Positions 28,260 to 38,041 are shown, counted from the first letter of the stretch. The stretch is 64,000 nt of DNA from JALZKA01 sp963734015 (GCA_963734015.1 CAVTFG010000014.1:186001-250000), one strand, 5' to 3'. Notes: a model not told the origin generated them from the letters alone. Numbers and translations: made by a program.

Positions 28260-29789
28260 ATGAGCCCGGATTCCACACCGCCCCTGAGCGGTACCGGCCT
28301 GATCGGCACGGTCCTCAGCGGCCGCTACCGGCTGGAGTCGAAGATCGGCTCGGGCGGCATGTCCACCGTCTATCTCGCGCTGGACGAGACGCTCGAGCGG
28401 CAGGTGGCGATCAAGGTGCTCCACCGCGAGATGTCCGACCAGCCGGACCAGCAGGAGCGCTTCCGGCGCGAGTCGCGAGCGGTCGCGCAGCTCTCCCACC
28501 CCAACGTCGTCGCCGTCATCGACGCGGGCGAGGACGCCGGCCACCCCTACATCGTCTTCGAGTACGTCGAGGGCGAGACGCTCAAGGAGCGGATCGATCG
28601 CTTCGGCCGGCTGCCCCTGGACGAGGCGGCGGCCTACTCGATCGAGATCGGGCGCGGGCTCCAGGCCGCCCACATGGCCGGCATGGTCCACCGCGACGTG
28701 AAGCCCCAGAACGTCCTGATCGACGCCGAGGGGCGCGCCAAGGTCACCGACTTCGGGATCGCGCTCTCCCAGGAATCCGACGGGCTCACCAAGACCGGCC
28801 GGGTCCTCGGCACGACGGACTACGTCTCCCCCGAGCAGGCGATGGGGCGCGGCATCGACGCGCGGTCGGACATCTACTCGCTGGGGATCCTGCTCTACGA
28901 GATGCTGCTCGGCGACGTCCCATTCAAGGCCGAGACCCTGGTCGGCGTTGCGATGAAGCACGTCAACGAACCGCTGCCGGACATCCAGAAGCGACGTCCC
29001 GGAGTCTCGGCGGCGCTCGCCTCGGTGGTCGAACGCGCGACGCAGAAGGAGCCGAAGAAGCGCTACTCGGACATGGGCGCGATGCTCGCCGACCTCGAGG
29101 GGGCGCTGGAGGTCGAGATCGCGCGCTCCGGCGGCGGCACCGGCGACACGACTTCCGTGCTGGACGCCGTCCCCGAGCGCAACCGCCTGCTGAGCTCTCG
29201 CACCGTCTCGATCGCGGGGATCCTGCTCGTTCTCGCCGGGGTGCTGGTGGCGCTGGCGCTGGTGGAGCTCGGCGGCGAGGGCCAGAAGCGAGGTGCGGAC
29301 ATCCGGGAGCCCCAGGCACCTGCCTCCGGCGCCGAGATCGAGATCACGGCCGCGACCGACTTCGACCCCGGGGGTGACGACGCGGAGCACTCCGACGAGG
29401 TGAACGGCGCGTTCGACGGAAGCCCCGAGTCGTCCTGGTCGACGGAGACCTACACGACGGCGCCGGCGATGGTTGACAACGGCAAGGAGGGTGTCGGCTT
29501 GATTGTCGACGCGGGCGAACCCGTCTCGGCGCGCCAGATTCAGCTGACGACGTCAGACCCGGGGTGGGGTGGCGAGATCTACGGAGCGGCCGAGGGGCCG
29601 CCGGAGGATCTCGCGGGGTGGGGTGAGCCCCTCCAGACGTTCACCGCCAGCGAGGAGGAAACCACGATCGAGCTCAACGAGAACGAATCGCAGTACTACC
29701 TGATCTGGATCACGGATCTCGCGGAGAACCCGAATCCGGAGACTCCTGGCTTCTTCGCCGCGATCGGCGACGTGAACCTGCTCAGCTGA
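28260..29789 (+). CDS. Receptor-like Ser/Thr protein kinase with discoidin-like ectodomain
   Basis: 509 residues. Kinase domain about residues 23-285: IGSGGMSTVYLA (P-loop), VAIKVL (ATP Lys), HRDVKPQNVL (catalytic loop), DFGIAL (Mg), TDYVSPEQ (activation segment). One transmembrane helix near 318-342, then an outer domain of about 150 residues with DGSPESSWSTETYT, GLIVDAGEPVSARQIQLTTS and YYLIWITDL, which looks like an F5/8-type C (discoidin) carbohydrate-binding jelly roll. It probably senses an external glycan and signals inward. ATG 28260; a separate transcript from the division kinases. Confidence 0.88.
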   Translation: MSPDSTPPLSGTGLIGTVLSGRYRLESKIGSGGMSTVYLALDETLERQVAIKVLHREMSDQPDQQERFRRESRAVAQLSHPNVVAVIDAGEDAGHPYIVFEYVEGETLKERIDRFGRLPLDEAAAYSIEIGRGLQAAHMAGMVHRDVKPQNVLIDAEGRAKVTDFGIALSQESDGLTKTGRVLGTTDYVSPEQAMGRGIDARSDIYSLGILLYEMLLGDVPFKAETLVGVAMKHVNEPLPDIQKRRPGVSAALASVVERATQKEPKKRYSDMGAMLADLEGALEVEIARSGGGTGDTTSVLDAVPERNRLLSSRTVSIAGILLVLAGVLVALALVELGGEGQKRGADIREPQAPASGAEIEITAATDFDPGGDDAEHSDEVNGAFDGSPESSWSTETYTTAPAMVDNGKEGVGLIVDAGEPVSARQIQLTTSDPGWGGEIYGAAEGPPEDLAGWGEPLQTFTASEEETTIELNENESQYYLIWITDLAENPNPETPGFFAAIGDVNLLS

Positions 29790-29883
29790 CCTGAGAACCA
29801 TCTAATCCGCCGCTCATCGGGGCCTCAGCCGCGGCGGGCACCTTGAGCTCAAGCCATCAGGCAACGAGCGAAAGGAGCAGACC

Positions 29884-30360
29884 ATGGGCTCGAACCGAAT
29901 CACGATTCTCGCCACGATCGGCGCGTTCGTGCTTGGCGCCGTTGGCGCCAACGCACTTGCCGACGACGGACCCTCGTTCGGCGATCTCGACGCCGTGCAG
30001 GTTGCGTCGCAGGAGCGCGACGACGACCAGCGCGACGACGAGGGCAAGGACGACGACGGGCGACTCGACGGGAAGCGGGACGACGATGACGTCGACGTCG
30101 AGCTGCAGGACGACGATGACGACGATCAGGACACGGGCAACCGTGAGGCCGACTCCGGTGGCCCCCGTGACGCCGGCGACAGCGGCACCGCGGGCGGCAA
30201 CGACCAGACCGGCGGCCGCTACGGCGGCACCGGCGGCGACTCGCGCGAGCGGACCGAGGCTCCGGCCCCGGCGCCCGTAGCAGCCGCGCCGGCACCGGCC
30301 CCCGCACCGGCCCCGGCCCCCGCCTACTACGGCGGCGGCTCGGACTACGGCGATACGTGA
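29884..30360 (+). CDS. Secreted Asp-rich low-complexity protein
   Basis: 158 residues. Signal peptide (ITILATIGAFVLGAVGANALA), then an Asp/Arg/Gln-rich central stretch with runs of four to six Asp, a Gly/Thr section and a Pro-Ala repeat tail ending YYGGGSDYGDT. No domain recognised; the acidic runs could bind cations or wall polymers. Strong ribosome-binding site GAAAGGAG seven bases before ATG 29884, so it is likely well expressed. The gene is convergent with ddl and shares a terminator-like hairpin with it. Confidence 0.75.
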   Translation: MGSNRITILATIGAFVLGAVGANALADDGPSFGDLDAVQVASQERDDDQRDDEGKDDDGRLDGKRDDDDVDVELQDDDDDDQDTGNREADSGGPRDAGDSGTAGGNDQTGGRYGGTGGDSRERTEAPAPAPVAAAPAPAPAPAPAPAYYGGGSDYGDT

Positions 30361-30367
30361 GAGCCGG

Positions 30368-30397
30368 GCGGGCCCGCGCTAGAAGGCGTGGGCCCGC
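30368..30397. terminator. Bidirectional GC hairpin at ddl / Asp-rich gene junction
   Basis: A 12-bp stem, GCGGGCCCGCGC with GCGTGGGCCCGC (one G-T wobble), loop TAGAAG. It begins 8 bases after the plus-strand stop and spans the ddl stop codon. No T-tract follows on either strand. Confidence 0.55.
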
Positions 30398-31350
30398 TCC
30401 TCTCGGTGGCGCTCCAGGGCCAGGTTCACGAGGCGATCGACGAGCTCCGGGTAGGAGATGCCGGTCGCCTCGAACAGCTTTCCGAACACGCTGGTGGAGG
30501 TGAACCCGGGGATCGTGTTGATCTCGTTCACCAGCACCTCGCCCGAGTCGAGCACGAAGAAGTCGCACCGCGCGAGGCCGCGGCAGTCGATCGCCTTGTA
30601 GACCTCGGCCGCGAGCCGGCGGACCGTTTCCACGGCGTCGTCGCCGATCGGAGCGGGCACGGCCAGCTCCATCCCGCCCTCCGAGTACTTGGCCTCGTAG
30701 TCGTACCACTCGGCCCCCTGGGTGACGATCTCACCAGGCAACGAGGTCTCGGGCTCGGTGTTGCCGATCACCGAGCACTCCACCTCGCGGGCGTCGGCAT
30801 GCGCCTCGATGATCACCCGCGGGTCGTGTCCGCGGGCCAGCTCGATCGCCTCGTCCAGCTCGCGCTCGGCCGACGAGACCTTGGTGATCCCCACGCTCGA
30901 CCCCAGTCGCGACGGCTTCACCCAGAGCGGCATGCCCATCGCGGTCGCCTGCTCGCGCCAACCCGGCTCGCCTGCCTGCGCGAACGCCACCTGCGGGAAC
31001 CCGTGGAACTCCAGGAGCCGCTTGCAGATCAGCTTGTCCATCGCGACCGCGGCCGAGAGGACGCTCGGGCCCGCGTACGGGACGTCGAGGACCTCCAGCA
31101 GCCCCTGCACGGTCCCGTCCTCGCCGAACGGGCCGTGGAGGACGGGGAACGCCACGTCCACGCCCTCGAGGCCGCCCGCCGGGCGCAGGGAGAGCTCGGT
31201 GCCGTCGCGGAGCCAGCGGCCGTCGCGCTCGATCAGGATCCGCAGCACATCGTGGCCGGCCGCTTCCAGGCCCTCGGCCACCGACGCGCCCGAGTTCAGC
31301 GAGACCTCGTGCTCGGAGGAGCGCCCGCCGGAGATCACCGCGACCTTCAC
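30379..31350 (-). CDS. ddl: D-alanine--D-alanine ligase
   Basis: 323 residues. Joins two D-Ala with ATP for the peptidoglycan stem. ATP-grasp motifs: VAVISGGRSSEHEVSLNSG, HGPFGEDGTVQGLLE, YAGPSVLSAAVAMDK, WVKPSRLGSSVGI, then metal ligands in ARCDFFV and VNEINTIPGFTSTSVF. GTG 31350 overlaps the pknB stop, so ddl is the last gene of the division/wall operon. Complete, with normal length. Confidence 0.95.
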   Translation of the reverse strand: MKVAVISGGRSSEHEVSLNSGASVAEGLEAAGHDVLRILIERDGRWLRDGTELSLRPAGGLEGVDVAFPVLHGPFGEDGTVQGLLEVLDVPYAGPSVLSAAVAMDKLICKRLLEFHGFPQVAFAQAGEPGWREQATAMGMPLWVKPSRLGSSVGITKVSSAERELDEAIELARGHDPRVIIEAHADAREVECSVIGNTEPETSLPGEIVTQGAEWYDYEAKYSEGGMELAVPAPIGDDAVETVRRLAAEVYKAIDCRGLARCDFFVLDSGEVLVNEINTIPGFTSTSVFGKLFEATGISYPELVDRLVNLALERHREERAHAF

Positions 31351-33255
31351 GGGCGCGATCCTCGCTCGGGCGGCGTCGGCGTGCCGTCGATCGACGGCTC
31401 CTCGGGCGGCTCCTCCTCCTCCTCGAACACGGCAACGAAGATGGTGACGCGGTCGCCGGCCCTGATCCGGGTCCCGGCCGAGGGCGCTTGGTCGGTGACT
31501 CGTCCGTCCTGAGTGGCGTCGTCCGTGGTCTGCTCGATCACCCTGATGTTCGTCACGTTACGTCCCTGGAGGGTCGCGATCGCGGTGTCCTCCGGTTGGC
31601 CGATCACGTTCGGGACCACCACCGTGCCCGCCCCGTTCGAGACGCTCAGCACGACCTCTGTCCCCTTCTCGAGTCGGCTCCCGGGACCGGGATCCACGCC
31701 GATGACGGTGCCCTCCGGCTCGTCGGAGTTCTCGGTCTCGACGTTCGGCACGAGGCCGACGTCGCGGACCGCCGCCTCGGCCGCCGACTCCTGCTGGCCG
31801 AGAACGTCCGGCACGGTCACGAGCTGCGCGCCCTTCGACGTGAACACGTTGACCACCGACTGGCATTCGACCCGGGCCCCGACCGCGGGCTCGGTGCGGG
31901 CAACCCTGCCCGCCGCGACGTTGTCCGAGAACGTTCGCCGCTCGCTTGGTCTGCAGCTGCTCGTCGGCAAGGATCTGCGTGGCCTCGCCGGTGGGCTTCC
32001 CGACCACGTCGGGAACGGGCACTCGCAGGCCGAGGCTGACCGAGATCTCGACGGTCGAGCCCTCGTCCGCCTCGGTGCCGGCGCGCGGGTTCTGCTCGGA
32101 GACCGTCTGTGGCTCGTTGCAGCTCTCGAAGGTGGATGGCAGGACCTCGAACCCCGCGTCCTCCAGGATCCCGGTCGCGTCCTCCTGCGTCTCGCCGATC
32201 ACCGTGGGCACGGTCACCTGCTGCGAGCGGGTCAGCGCGAAGATCACGACCGCGAGGATCAGCGCCGCCACCATCCCCAGCGCGATCAGCTTCCGGCGCC
32301 GCTTCTTCTTCGCCTCCTCGTCCTCGGCGTCGGGCTCGGTGGGCGCCTCGTCGCCCTGCGCGAGCGCCGCGCCCGCCAGCGCCCCCGCGCCGGCCGCCGC
32401 GGCATAGGCGGCGGTGTCGCCCAGCGAGCCGCCCGACGGGTCGTTCTCGGCGGCATCCAGCGCGCGGATGAACTCGTCGGCCGTCTGGAAGCGGTCGGCG
32501 GGGTCCTTCGCCAGCGCCTTCAGGGTCACCGCGTCCAGCGCCGGAGACACCTTCGGGTTCAGCTCGCTCGGCTTGCGCGGTCGCTCGGAGACCTGCTTGA
32601 GCGCGATCGCGACGGCGGTATCGGCCTCGAACGGCACCCGGCCGGTCAGCGCCTCGTAGAGGATCACCCCGATCGAGTAGAGGTCCGAGGTCGCCTTCAC
32701 GTCGAACCCCTGAGCCTGCTCGGGCGACAGGTATTGCGCGGTGCCCAGCACCGAGCCGGTCTGGGTCATCTCGGACGCCCCCGCCCGCGCGATGCCGAAG
32801 TCGGTCACCCGAGCGCGGCCCTCGCCGTCGACGAGCACGTTGTGCGGCTTCATGTCGCGGTGGACGATCCCCCGCTCGTGGGCGAACTTGGCACCGGCGA
32901 GGATCTGGCGGACGATCTCGATCGCCTCGTTGATCGACAGGCCGCGCGTGATCAGGTCCTTCAGCGAAGCGCCCTGCACGTACTCCATCGCGATCCAATG
33001 GCGCCCCTCGTGCTCGCCGCGGTCGTAGACGCTCACGACGTTCGGGTGCTGCAGCCCGGCGGCCGCCTGCGCCTCGCGGCGGAAGCGCTCGACGAACTGC
33101 TGGTCCTGGTTGAAGCGCTCGTGCAGGAACTTCAGCGCGACCTCGCGGCCCAGCATCGAGTCGTCGGCCGACCAGACGTCGGCCATCCCGCCGGAGCCGA
33201 TCCGCTCGATCAGCGTGTAGCGGTCACCGACCTTCTGTCCGCGTTCGAGCCTCAC
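31347..33255 (-). CDS. pknB: Ser/Thr protein kinase with four PASTA domains, one frame break
   Basis: About 635 residues. Kinase domain: IGSGGMADVWSA, VALKFL, HRDMKPHNVL, DFGIAR, GTAQYLSPEQ. A cytoplasmic juxtamembrane segment rich in Ala, Glu and Lys/Arg (EEAKKKRRRKL) leads to one helix (LGMVAALILAVVIFAL) and four PASTA repeats beginning VPTVIG, VPDVVG, VPDVLG and VPNVIG, which bind muropeptides. It phosphorylates wall-growth regulators; PstP (36154) would reverse this. Frame breaks near GG 31948-31949 inside the second PASTA repeat. GTG 33255 overlaps the stop of the leader repeat's ORF. Confidence 0.9.
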
Positions 33256-33316
33256 AAAACCTGCCCTGCCGGGCGGGCAAACCTGGTTTCGCGCCTCGCG
33301 TCGCTCATCAATTACC
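33252..33316 (-). repeat. ATGAGCGAC leader repeat, copy C (subtype II)
   Basis: Starts three bases after the pbpA stop TAA and ends inside the pknB start: ATGAGCGAC-GCGAGGC-GCGAAA-CCAGG-TTTGCC-CGCCC-GGCAGGG. The 18-codon ORF MSDARRETRFARPAGQVL (33308 to 33252) stops at TGA overlapping the pknB GTG. TTGCC-CGCCC-GGCAG can pair. Here the element fills an operon junction, so it cannot be only a promoter. Confidence 0.72.
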
Positions 33317-34775
33317 CGCCTGCAAGAGCGTCCATGACCTGCATTGCGATCGGCCCGGCGACCTCGCCGCCGAAGCAGCCGGTGCACTCCTCCAGCATTG
33401 CGGCGACCGCGATCTGCGGGTCCTCGGCCGGGGCGAAGCCGATGAACCAGGGGCGGTTGAGGCTCTCCTCCACGTCGATCTCCGCGGTACCCGTCTTGCC
33501 CGCCAGTTGGCCGAGGGATGTGGTCAGCCCGGCCGCGGTTCCCTCATTCGCGACGTTGGTCATCATCTCGGTCACCTGAGCGGAGGTCTCCTCGCTCATC
33601 ACCTCGGTCTGCTCGTCGGGGTCGAGCTCCTCGATCTGGCGCCCGTCGGGGTCGGTTGCCTCCTGAAGGAAGGTCGGCTCCATCAGCTTCCCGTCGTTGG
33701 CGACCGCGCCCGCGACCTGGGCCATCTGCAGCGGAGCCGCGAGCAGCTGCCCCTCCTCGCCGCCCTGGCCAATCGCCACGCGCCCCACGTCGAAGCCCTC
33801 GGTGACCAGGTCGCCGGCCGAGTTGTAGGGGCCGCTGGCGCGCATCTGGTTGTCCGGGTAGTCGAGCTTCGGGTCGGCGTAGAACCCGAAGCGCTCCATG
33901 TACTCGACCATCGTTTCGGTGCCCAGCTGCTCACCGACCTGCGCCCAGTACGTGTTGACCGAGTTGGTCAGGGCCGTGGTCATGTCGATCGTCCCGAAGT
34001 CCTGGCCACCGGAATTCGCGAGCGGCACCCCGGAGATGTCGATTCCCGAGTCGGCGTTGAGCGTCGTGTCGGGCTCGAACTCGCCCGAGTCCAACGCCGC
34101 CACCGCGGTGACGACCTTCATCGTCGAGCCGGGCTGGTAGGTGCTGGCGGTGGCGCGGTTGACGAGTGGCGCGTCCTCGTTGGTCCGCAGCGCGTCGAAC
34201 GCGTTCTCATTCGCGACGTCCGCAGGGTTGAAGTTCGGAATCGAGGCCATCACCTTGACCGCGCCCGTGTCGGGCTCGAGGGCGACCACCGAGCCGCCGA
34301 CGCTGCCCGTCGACGCGATCGCGCTCTCGAGGCCGTCCAGGGCGACCTGCTGAGCGCCCGCGTCCAACGTCAGTGTGATGTCGGCGCCGGCCCGGGTGCT
34401 TCCCGAGAGCTGGTCGATGATCGAGGCGAATTCGTTCTGCTCGCCGGAGAGGAGGTCGTTCTCCGAGAGCTCGATCCCGGTTCGGCCCACGTCGACGAAC
34501 GAGTAGCCCATCGGGTTTCCGAAGTTCTGTGCCGGATCGGGATACGCGCGGACGAACACTCCACCGCCGGCGCGCTCGGACTGCGCGATCAGCGCCCCGT
34601 CCGACGTCGTGATCGTCCCCCGCTCGATCTGCTGCTCCTCGATCAGCGGCCGGCGGTTGTCCTGCTCGTCCTCGAGCTCGTCGGCCTCCAGCACCGCCCA
34701 GCGCGAGGTGAACGCGACGAGGAACACGAACAGGAGCAGCACGAACCCGTAGAGGCGGACGATCTGCTTGTTCAT
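33312..34775 (-). CDS. pbpA: Penicillin-binding protein, class B transpeptidase
   Basis: 487 residues. N-terminal membrane anchor (YGFVLLLFVFLVAFTSRWAV), a dimerisation/linker region with QIERGTITTSDG, and a transpeptidase domain carrying all three active motifs: S-T-M-K in YQPGSTMKVVTA, S-V-N in TNSVNTYWAQVG and K-T-G in AGKTGTAE. Two late Cys (EECTGC) may pair. It crosslinks peptidoglycan and works with the adjacent RodA-type glycosyltransferase. ATG 34775 overlaps the rodA stop (ATGA). Confidence 0.93.
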   Translation of the reverse strand: MNKQIVRLYGFVLLLFVFLVAFTSRWAVLEADELEDEQDNRRPLIEEQQIERGTITTSDGALIAQSERAGGGVFVRAYPDPAQNFGNPMGYSFVDVGRTGIELSENDLLSGEQNEFASIIDQLSGSTRAGADITLTLDAGAQQVALDGLESAIASTGSVGGSVVALEPDTGAVKVMASIPNFNPADVANENAFDALRTNEDAPLVNRATASTYQPGSTMKVVTAVAALDSGEFEPDTTLNADSGIDISGVPLANSGGQDFGTIDMTTALTNSVNTYWAQVGEQLGTETMVEYMERFGFYADPKLDYPDNQMRASGPYNSAGDLVTEGFDVGRVAIGQGGEEGQLLAAPLQMAQVAGAVANDGKLMEPTFLQEATDPDGRQIEELDPDEQTEVMSEETSAQVTEMMTNVANEGTAAGLTTSLGQLAGKTGTAEIDVEESLNRPWFIGFAPAEDPQIAVAAMLEECTGCFGGEVAGPIAMQVMDALAGG

Positions 34776-36157
34776 GACGGTGCCCCCTCGGGCGCCGGTC
34801 TGCGGGCGTCGTCGGACACCAGCAGCAGCAGCGCCAGCAGGATCATGTTGGCAACGATCGAGCTACCCCCGTAGGAGACGAACGGCAGCGTCACCCCGGT
34901 CAGCGGGATCACCTTGGTGACGCCGCCGATGATCACGAACGCCTGGAGGCAGAAGATCGCACTCAGTCCCGTGGCGAGCAGCTTCGAGAACCCGTCGCGT
35001 GCCATCACGGCCGTCTTGAACCCCCGGGCGCCGATCAGCGCGTATAAGGCGATCAGGCCGCAGGCGCCGAACAGGCCCAGCTCCGCCACGATCACCGCGA
35101 AGATGAAGTCCGTGTGCGGCTCGGGCAGGATCGAGCCGCAGAACGGGAAGCCCTCCTCGCAGGTCTCCGGGAAGAACGGGCCGGGGAGCTTCAGCAGCGA
35201 CTGGCCGAGGCCCTCGCCGAACAGCCCGCCCTCCCCCTGCGTGTAGAGCGATTGGCGTATCTGGCCCACCCCGCAGTCCTGGCCGCTCTCGACCTGGCGC
35301 TCCGTCAGGTCGCACGGGTTCGGGTCGAACGTGTTCGTCCAGATGTCGATCCGGTCCTGGACGTGGCCGGGGCCGGAGCTGGCGAAGAACGCGGCGCCGA
35401 CGAGGAACATGGCCAGGCCGGCCAGCACGTAGGAGAAGCGGTTGGTGGCGACGTAGAGCAGGGCCAGGAAGGCGCCGAAGAACATCAGCGAGCTGCCGAG
35501 GTCGCGGATGAAGACGAGCATCACCATCGCGGCGCCCCAGACGACCAGCAGCGGGCCGAAGTGCTTCAGCGGCGGGATCGTGAGGCCCGCGATGCGCCGT
35601 GCCGCGACCGAGAAGAGCTCGCGCTTCTCGTTCAGGTAGCTGGCCAGGAAGATGACCACGCCGATCTTCGCGATCTCGGCGGGCTGGAACGAGAGCGGGC
35701 CGAGGTCCACCGCGAGGTAGGCGCCGTTCACCTGGGATCCGATCCCCGGCAGGCGCGGCGCCAGCAGGAGCGCGAGCGAGCCCACGGCGATCAGGTAGCG
35801 GTAGCGCTCGAGCACGTGGTAGTCGCGCAGGAACACGATGGTGGCCGCGAACGCGCCCAGCCCGAGCAGGAACACGGTCGCCTGCTCGACCGCGAGGGTC
35901 TCGTCGATCCGGTAGAGCACGACGAGCCCGATCGCCGCCAGCGCGGCGCACAGCGGGAACAGGTAGGCGTCGGCGTTCGGCAGGGCGACCCTCAGGAAGA
36001 TGTGGGTCGCCACGCAGATCGCGAGGAAGTAGCCGCCGTAGATCAGGCTGGCGTCGGTGATCTCGTCCGAGCCCTCCGCGAAGACCGCCGCGAAGCCCGC
36101 GGTGACCAGCAGCGCGACCGGGATCAGCGCGAACAGCTCACGGTTGCGGGCGCTCAT
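34772..36157 (-). CDS. rodA: FtsW/RodA/SpoVE peptidoglycan glycosyltransferase
   Basis: 461 residues, about ten transmembrane helices. SEDS-family signatures: VNGAYLAVDLGPLSFQPAEIAKI (WxxxGxxxFQPSE-like), VFIRDLGSSLMFF (catalytic Asp region), PEPHTDFIFAVIVAELG, and GVTKVIPLTGVTLPFVSYGG near the C-terminus. Polymerises lipid II into glycan chains. The start overlaps the pstP stop, and pbpA overlaps the 3' end, the usual SEDS-PBP pairing. RodA rather than FtsW is assigned from cluster context, not residues. Confidence 0.92.
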   Translation of the reverse strand: MSARNRELFALIPVALLVTAGFAAVFAEGSDEITDASLIYGGYFLAICVATHIFLRVALPNADAYLFPLCAALAAIGLVVLYRIDETLAVEQATVFLLGLGAFAATIVFLRDYHVLERYRYLIAVGSLALLLAPRLPGIGSQVNGAYLAVDLGPLSFQPAEIAKIGVVIFLASYLNEKRELFSVAARRIAGLTIPPLKHFGPLLVVWGAAMVMLVFIRDLGSSLMFFGAFLALLYVATNRFSYVLAGLAMFLVGAAFFASSGPGHVQDRIDIWTNTFDPNPCDLTERQVESGQDCGVGQIRQSLYTQGEGGLFGEGLGQSLLKLPGPFFPETCEEGFPFCGSILPEPHTDFIFAVIVAELGLFGACGLIALYALIGARGFKTAVMARDGFSKLLATGLSAIFCLQAFVIIGGVTKVIPLTGVTLPFVSYGGSSIVANMILLALLLLVSDDARRPAPEGAPS

Positions 36158-37467
36158 GGCCCTGCCTGCGAGCCCCCACCGCTCCCGTTGCCGCCTCCGC
36201 CTCCGCTACCGGCCTGGTTGCCGCCCCCACCCCCGTCGCCGCCGGGGCTCGGTTCCGGCTCCGGCTCCGGCGCGGTCAGCTCCCGCGCCTCCTGCTCGAG
36301 GTCGTCGAGCAGGTCCTCGGCATCCTCCCGCGAGCGCAGATTGTGGTTCGTCGCCTCGTCGCGGCGATCCTCGGGGAGGGACTCGACCTGCGTAGGTGAG
36401 GAGAGCACCTCGTTGTAGAGCGAGATGTCGAGCGGGAGCTCGTAGGGCAGGCCGCGGTAGAGGGCCAGGCGGCCGCCCTCGTCGGTCCCGAGGAAGTAGA
36501 TCTGCCGCGCTCCGAGCACGGCGGCGATCGCGACGCCCGCCAGGATCACGACCGCGGCCAGGACCTTCAGCGCCGTGCGCGACCGCCTCGGCTTGGCGTG
36601 CTCGCGCCGGCGCTCGGGGACGGACGCCGCCCCGCCGAGGCTCGCCCGGCTCCGCTCGGCTTCCTCCCGGACCCGCTCGCCGCTCAGCCCGGCCGCGGCC
36701 GCCGTCGGGCCGACCAGGGTCGCGTCGGGCTCGGGCTCCTCCACCGCCTCGCCCTCCTCGAGCCGGAAGGCGACCACGGTGATGTTGTCGCGCCCGCCCG
36801 CCTCGTTCGCCTCGCTGACGAGCCGCTCGGTGGCGTCGTCCAGGCTCGGCGACTCGACGAGGATCTGACGGACCCGCTCCTCACGGATCATCGTCGTCAG
36901 CCCGTCGGAGCAGATCAGGTAGATGTCCCCCGGCCGGGCGGAGTAGGTCATCGTGTCGACCTCCACCTCGGGCTCGGGTCCGAGCGCGCGGGTGATGATC
37001 GATCGCTGCGGATGGTCCTCGGCCTGCTCGTCGGTCAGGCGGCCCTGGCGGCGGAGCTCCTCGACCAGCGAATGGTCCGAGGTCAAAAGGCTCAGCTCGC
37101 CGTCACGGAGGCGATACGCCCGGCTGTCGCCCACATGACCGATCGCGACGTCGTCGCCCTCCACGAGGGCGGAGGTGAGCGTGGTGCCCATGCCGGAGCG
37201 CGAGGCGTCGTGCTGTGCAAGGGAGTGGATCTGGGTGTTCGCGTCCTCCGCGATCGAGCGCAGGAAGGCCTCGGGCGATTCGCTGCGGCGCTCGGCCGGC
37301 TCGAACGCCTCCGCGGCCATCCTCGATGCCACCTCGCCGGCCTGGGCGCCCCCCATCCCGTCCGCGACCGCGAAGAGCGGGGAACGCGCGAAGTACGAGT
37401 CCTCGTTGGCCGTGCGGGAACGCCCGGTGTCGGTGCGGTAGGACTGCTCGGCGACGCGCAGGGTCAT
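36154..37467 (-). CDS. pstP: PP2C-family Ser/Thr protein phosphatase
   Basis: 437 residues. PP2C metal-binding motifs in order: TGRSRTANEDSYF, FAVADGMGGAQAGEVAS, IGHVGDSRAYRLRDG, LICSDGLTTMI and GGRDNITVVAFRL. A basic segment leads to one helix (LKVLAAVVILAGVAIAAVLG) and an outer domain ending in a Pro/Gly/Ser-rich tail. It is the cognate phosphatase for the PASTA kinase. ATG 37467 comes three bases after the stop of the leader repeat's short ORF; AGGGGAG lies inside the repeat. Confidence 0.93.
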   Translation of the reverse strand: MTLRVAEQSYRTDTGRSRTANEDSYFARSPLFAVADGMGGAQAGEVASRMAAEAFEPAERRSESPEAFLRSIAEDANTQIHSLAQHDASRSGMGTTLTSALVEGDDVAIGHVGDSRAYRLRDGELSLLTSDHSLVEELRRQGRLTDEQAEDHPQRSIITRALGPEPEVEVDTMTYSARPGDIYLICSDGLTTMIREERVRQILVESPSLDDATERLVSEANEAGGRDNITVVAFRLEEGEAVEEPEPDATLVGPTAAAAGLSGERVREEAERSRASLGGAASVPERRREHAKPRRSRTALKVLAAVVILAGVAIAAVLGARQIYFLGTDEGGRLALYRGLPYELPLDISLYNEVLSSPTQVESLPEDRRDEATNHNLRSREDAEDLLDDLEQEARELTAPEPEPEPSPGGDGGGGGNQAGSGGGGGNGSGGGSQAGP

Positions 37468-37470
37468 TGC

Positions 37471-37535
37471 TCAGGAGTACTCCCCTACCGGGGGGGCAAA
37501 GCTGGTTGCGCGCCTAACGTCGCTCATCAGACACC
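37471..37535 (-). repeat. ATGAGCGAC leader repeat, copy D (subtype II)
   Basis: ATG overlaps the fhaB stop (TGATG). Reads ATGAGCGAC-GTTAGGC-GCGCAA-CCAGC-TTTGCC-CCCCC-GGTAGGGG, three bases from the pstP start after its own stop. The 18-codon ORF is MSDVRRATSFAPPVGEYS (37527 to 37471). Confidence 0.7.
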
Positions 37536-38012
37536 TTCGGGAACGTCAAGCTCGAAACGAAACTCCGTGTCGCCGATCCGGACCTCGTCGAGGTCGCTGA
37601 GCACGGATTCCCCTCGGAGCTGCCCCCCGTTCAGGAACGTCCCGTTCGTGGAGTTCATGTCCTCGACGTAGTAGGACGGGCCGCGCGAGTAGACGCGGCA
37701 ATGGATTCCAGAGGCGAACCGGTCCTCGATCCGCACGTCCGCCTCGGCGCCCCGGCCGATCGAGAGGCCCCCGAACAGGTCGAGGCGCTCGCCCGGTTCG
37801 AGCCCGCCGCCCTTGACCACGACCAGCCACGCGTCGGTGGACGGGGCGCGACCGCCGGGACCTGCCGCCTGGTGGAAGCCGGTGGCCTCGGGCGCCGGCT
37901 GGGCGGTGCGCTTCAGTTCCTTCATCGCGCTGCGCGCCACCCAGAGCAGGAACAGGTAGAGCACGGCCAGGAAGCCGAACTTGAGCCCGACGGCGATCGG
38001 CTCGGTTTCCAT
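37527..38012 (-). CDS. fhaB: Membrane-anchored FHA-domain protein
   Basis: 161 residues: N-terminal helix (KFGFLAVLYLFLLWVARSAM) and one FHA domain with GLSIGRGAEADVRI, FASGIHCRVY and DMNSTNGTFLNGG, the phosphothreonine-binding pattern. Same size and order as mycobacterial FhaB/FipA, which recruits division proteins phosphorylated by PknA/PknB. ATG 38012 is chosen since the conserved part begins at the helix. The stop overlaps the short ORF of repeat D. Confidence 0.88.
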   Translation of the reverse strand: METEPIAVGLKFGFLAVLYLFLLWVARSAMKELKRTAQPAPEATGFHQAAGPGGRAPSTDAWLVVVKGGGLEPGERLDLFGGLSIGRGAEADVRIEDRFASGIHCRVYSRGPSYYVEDMNSTNGTFLNGGQLRGESVLSDLDEVRIGDTEFRFELDVPEGV

Positions 38013-38041
38013 CAGTTCAAGGTCCGGGGGTCGCGGGGCAA

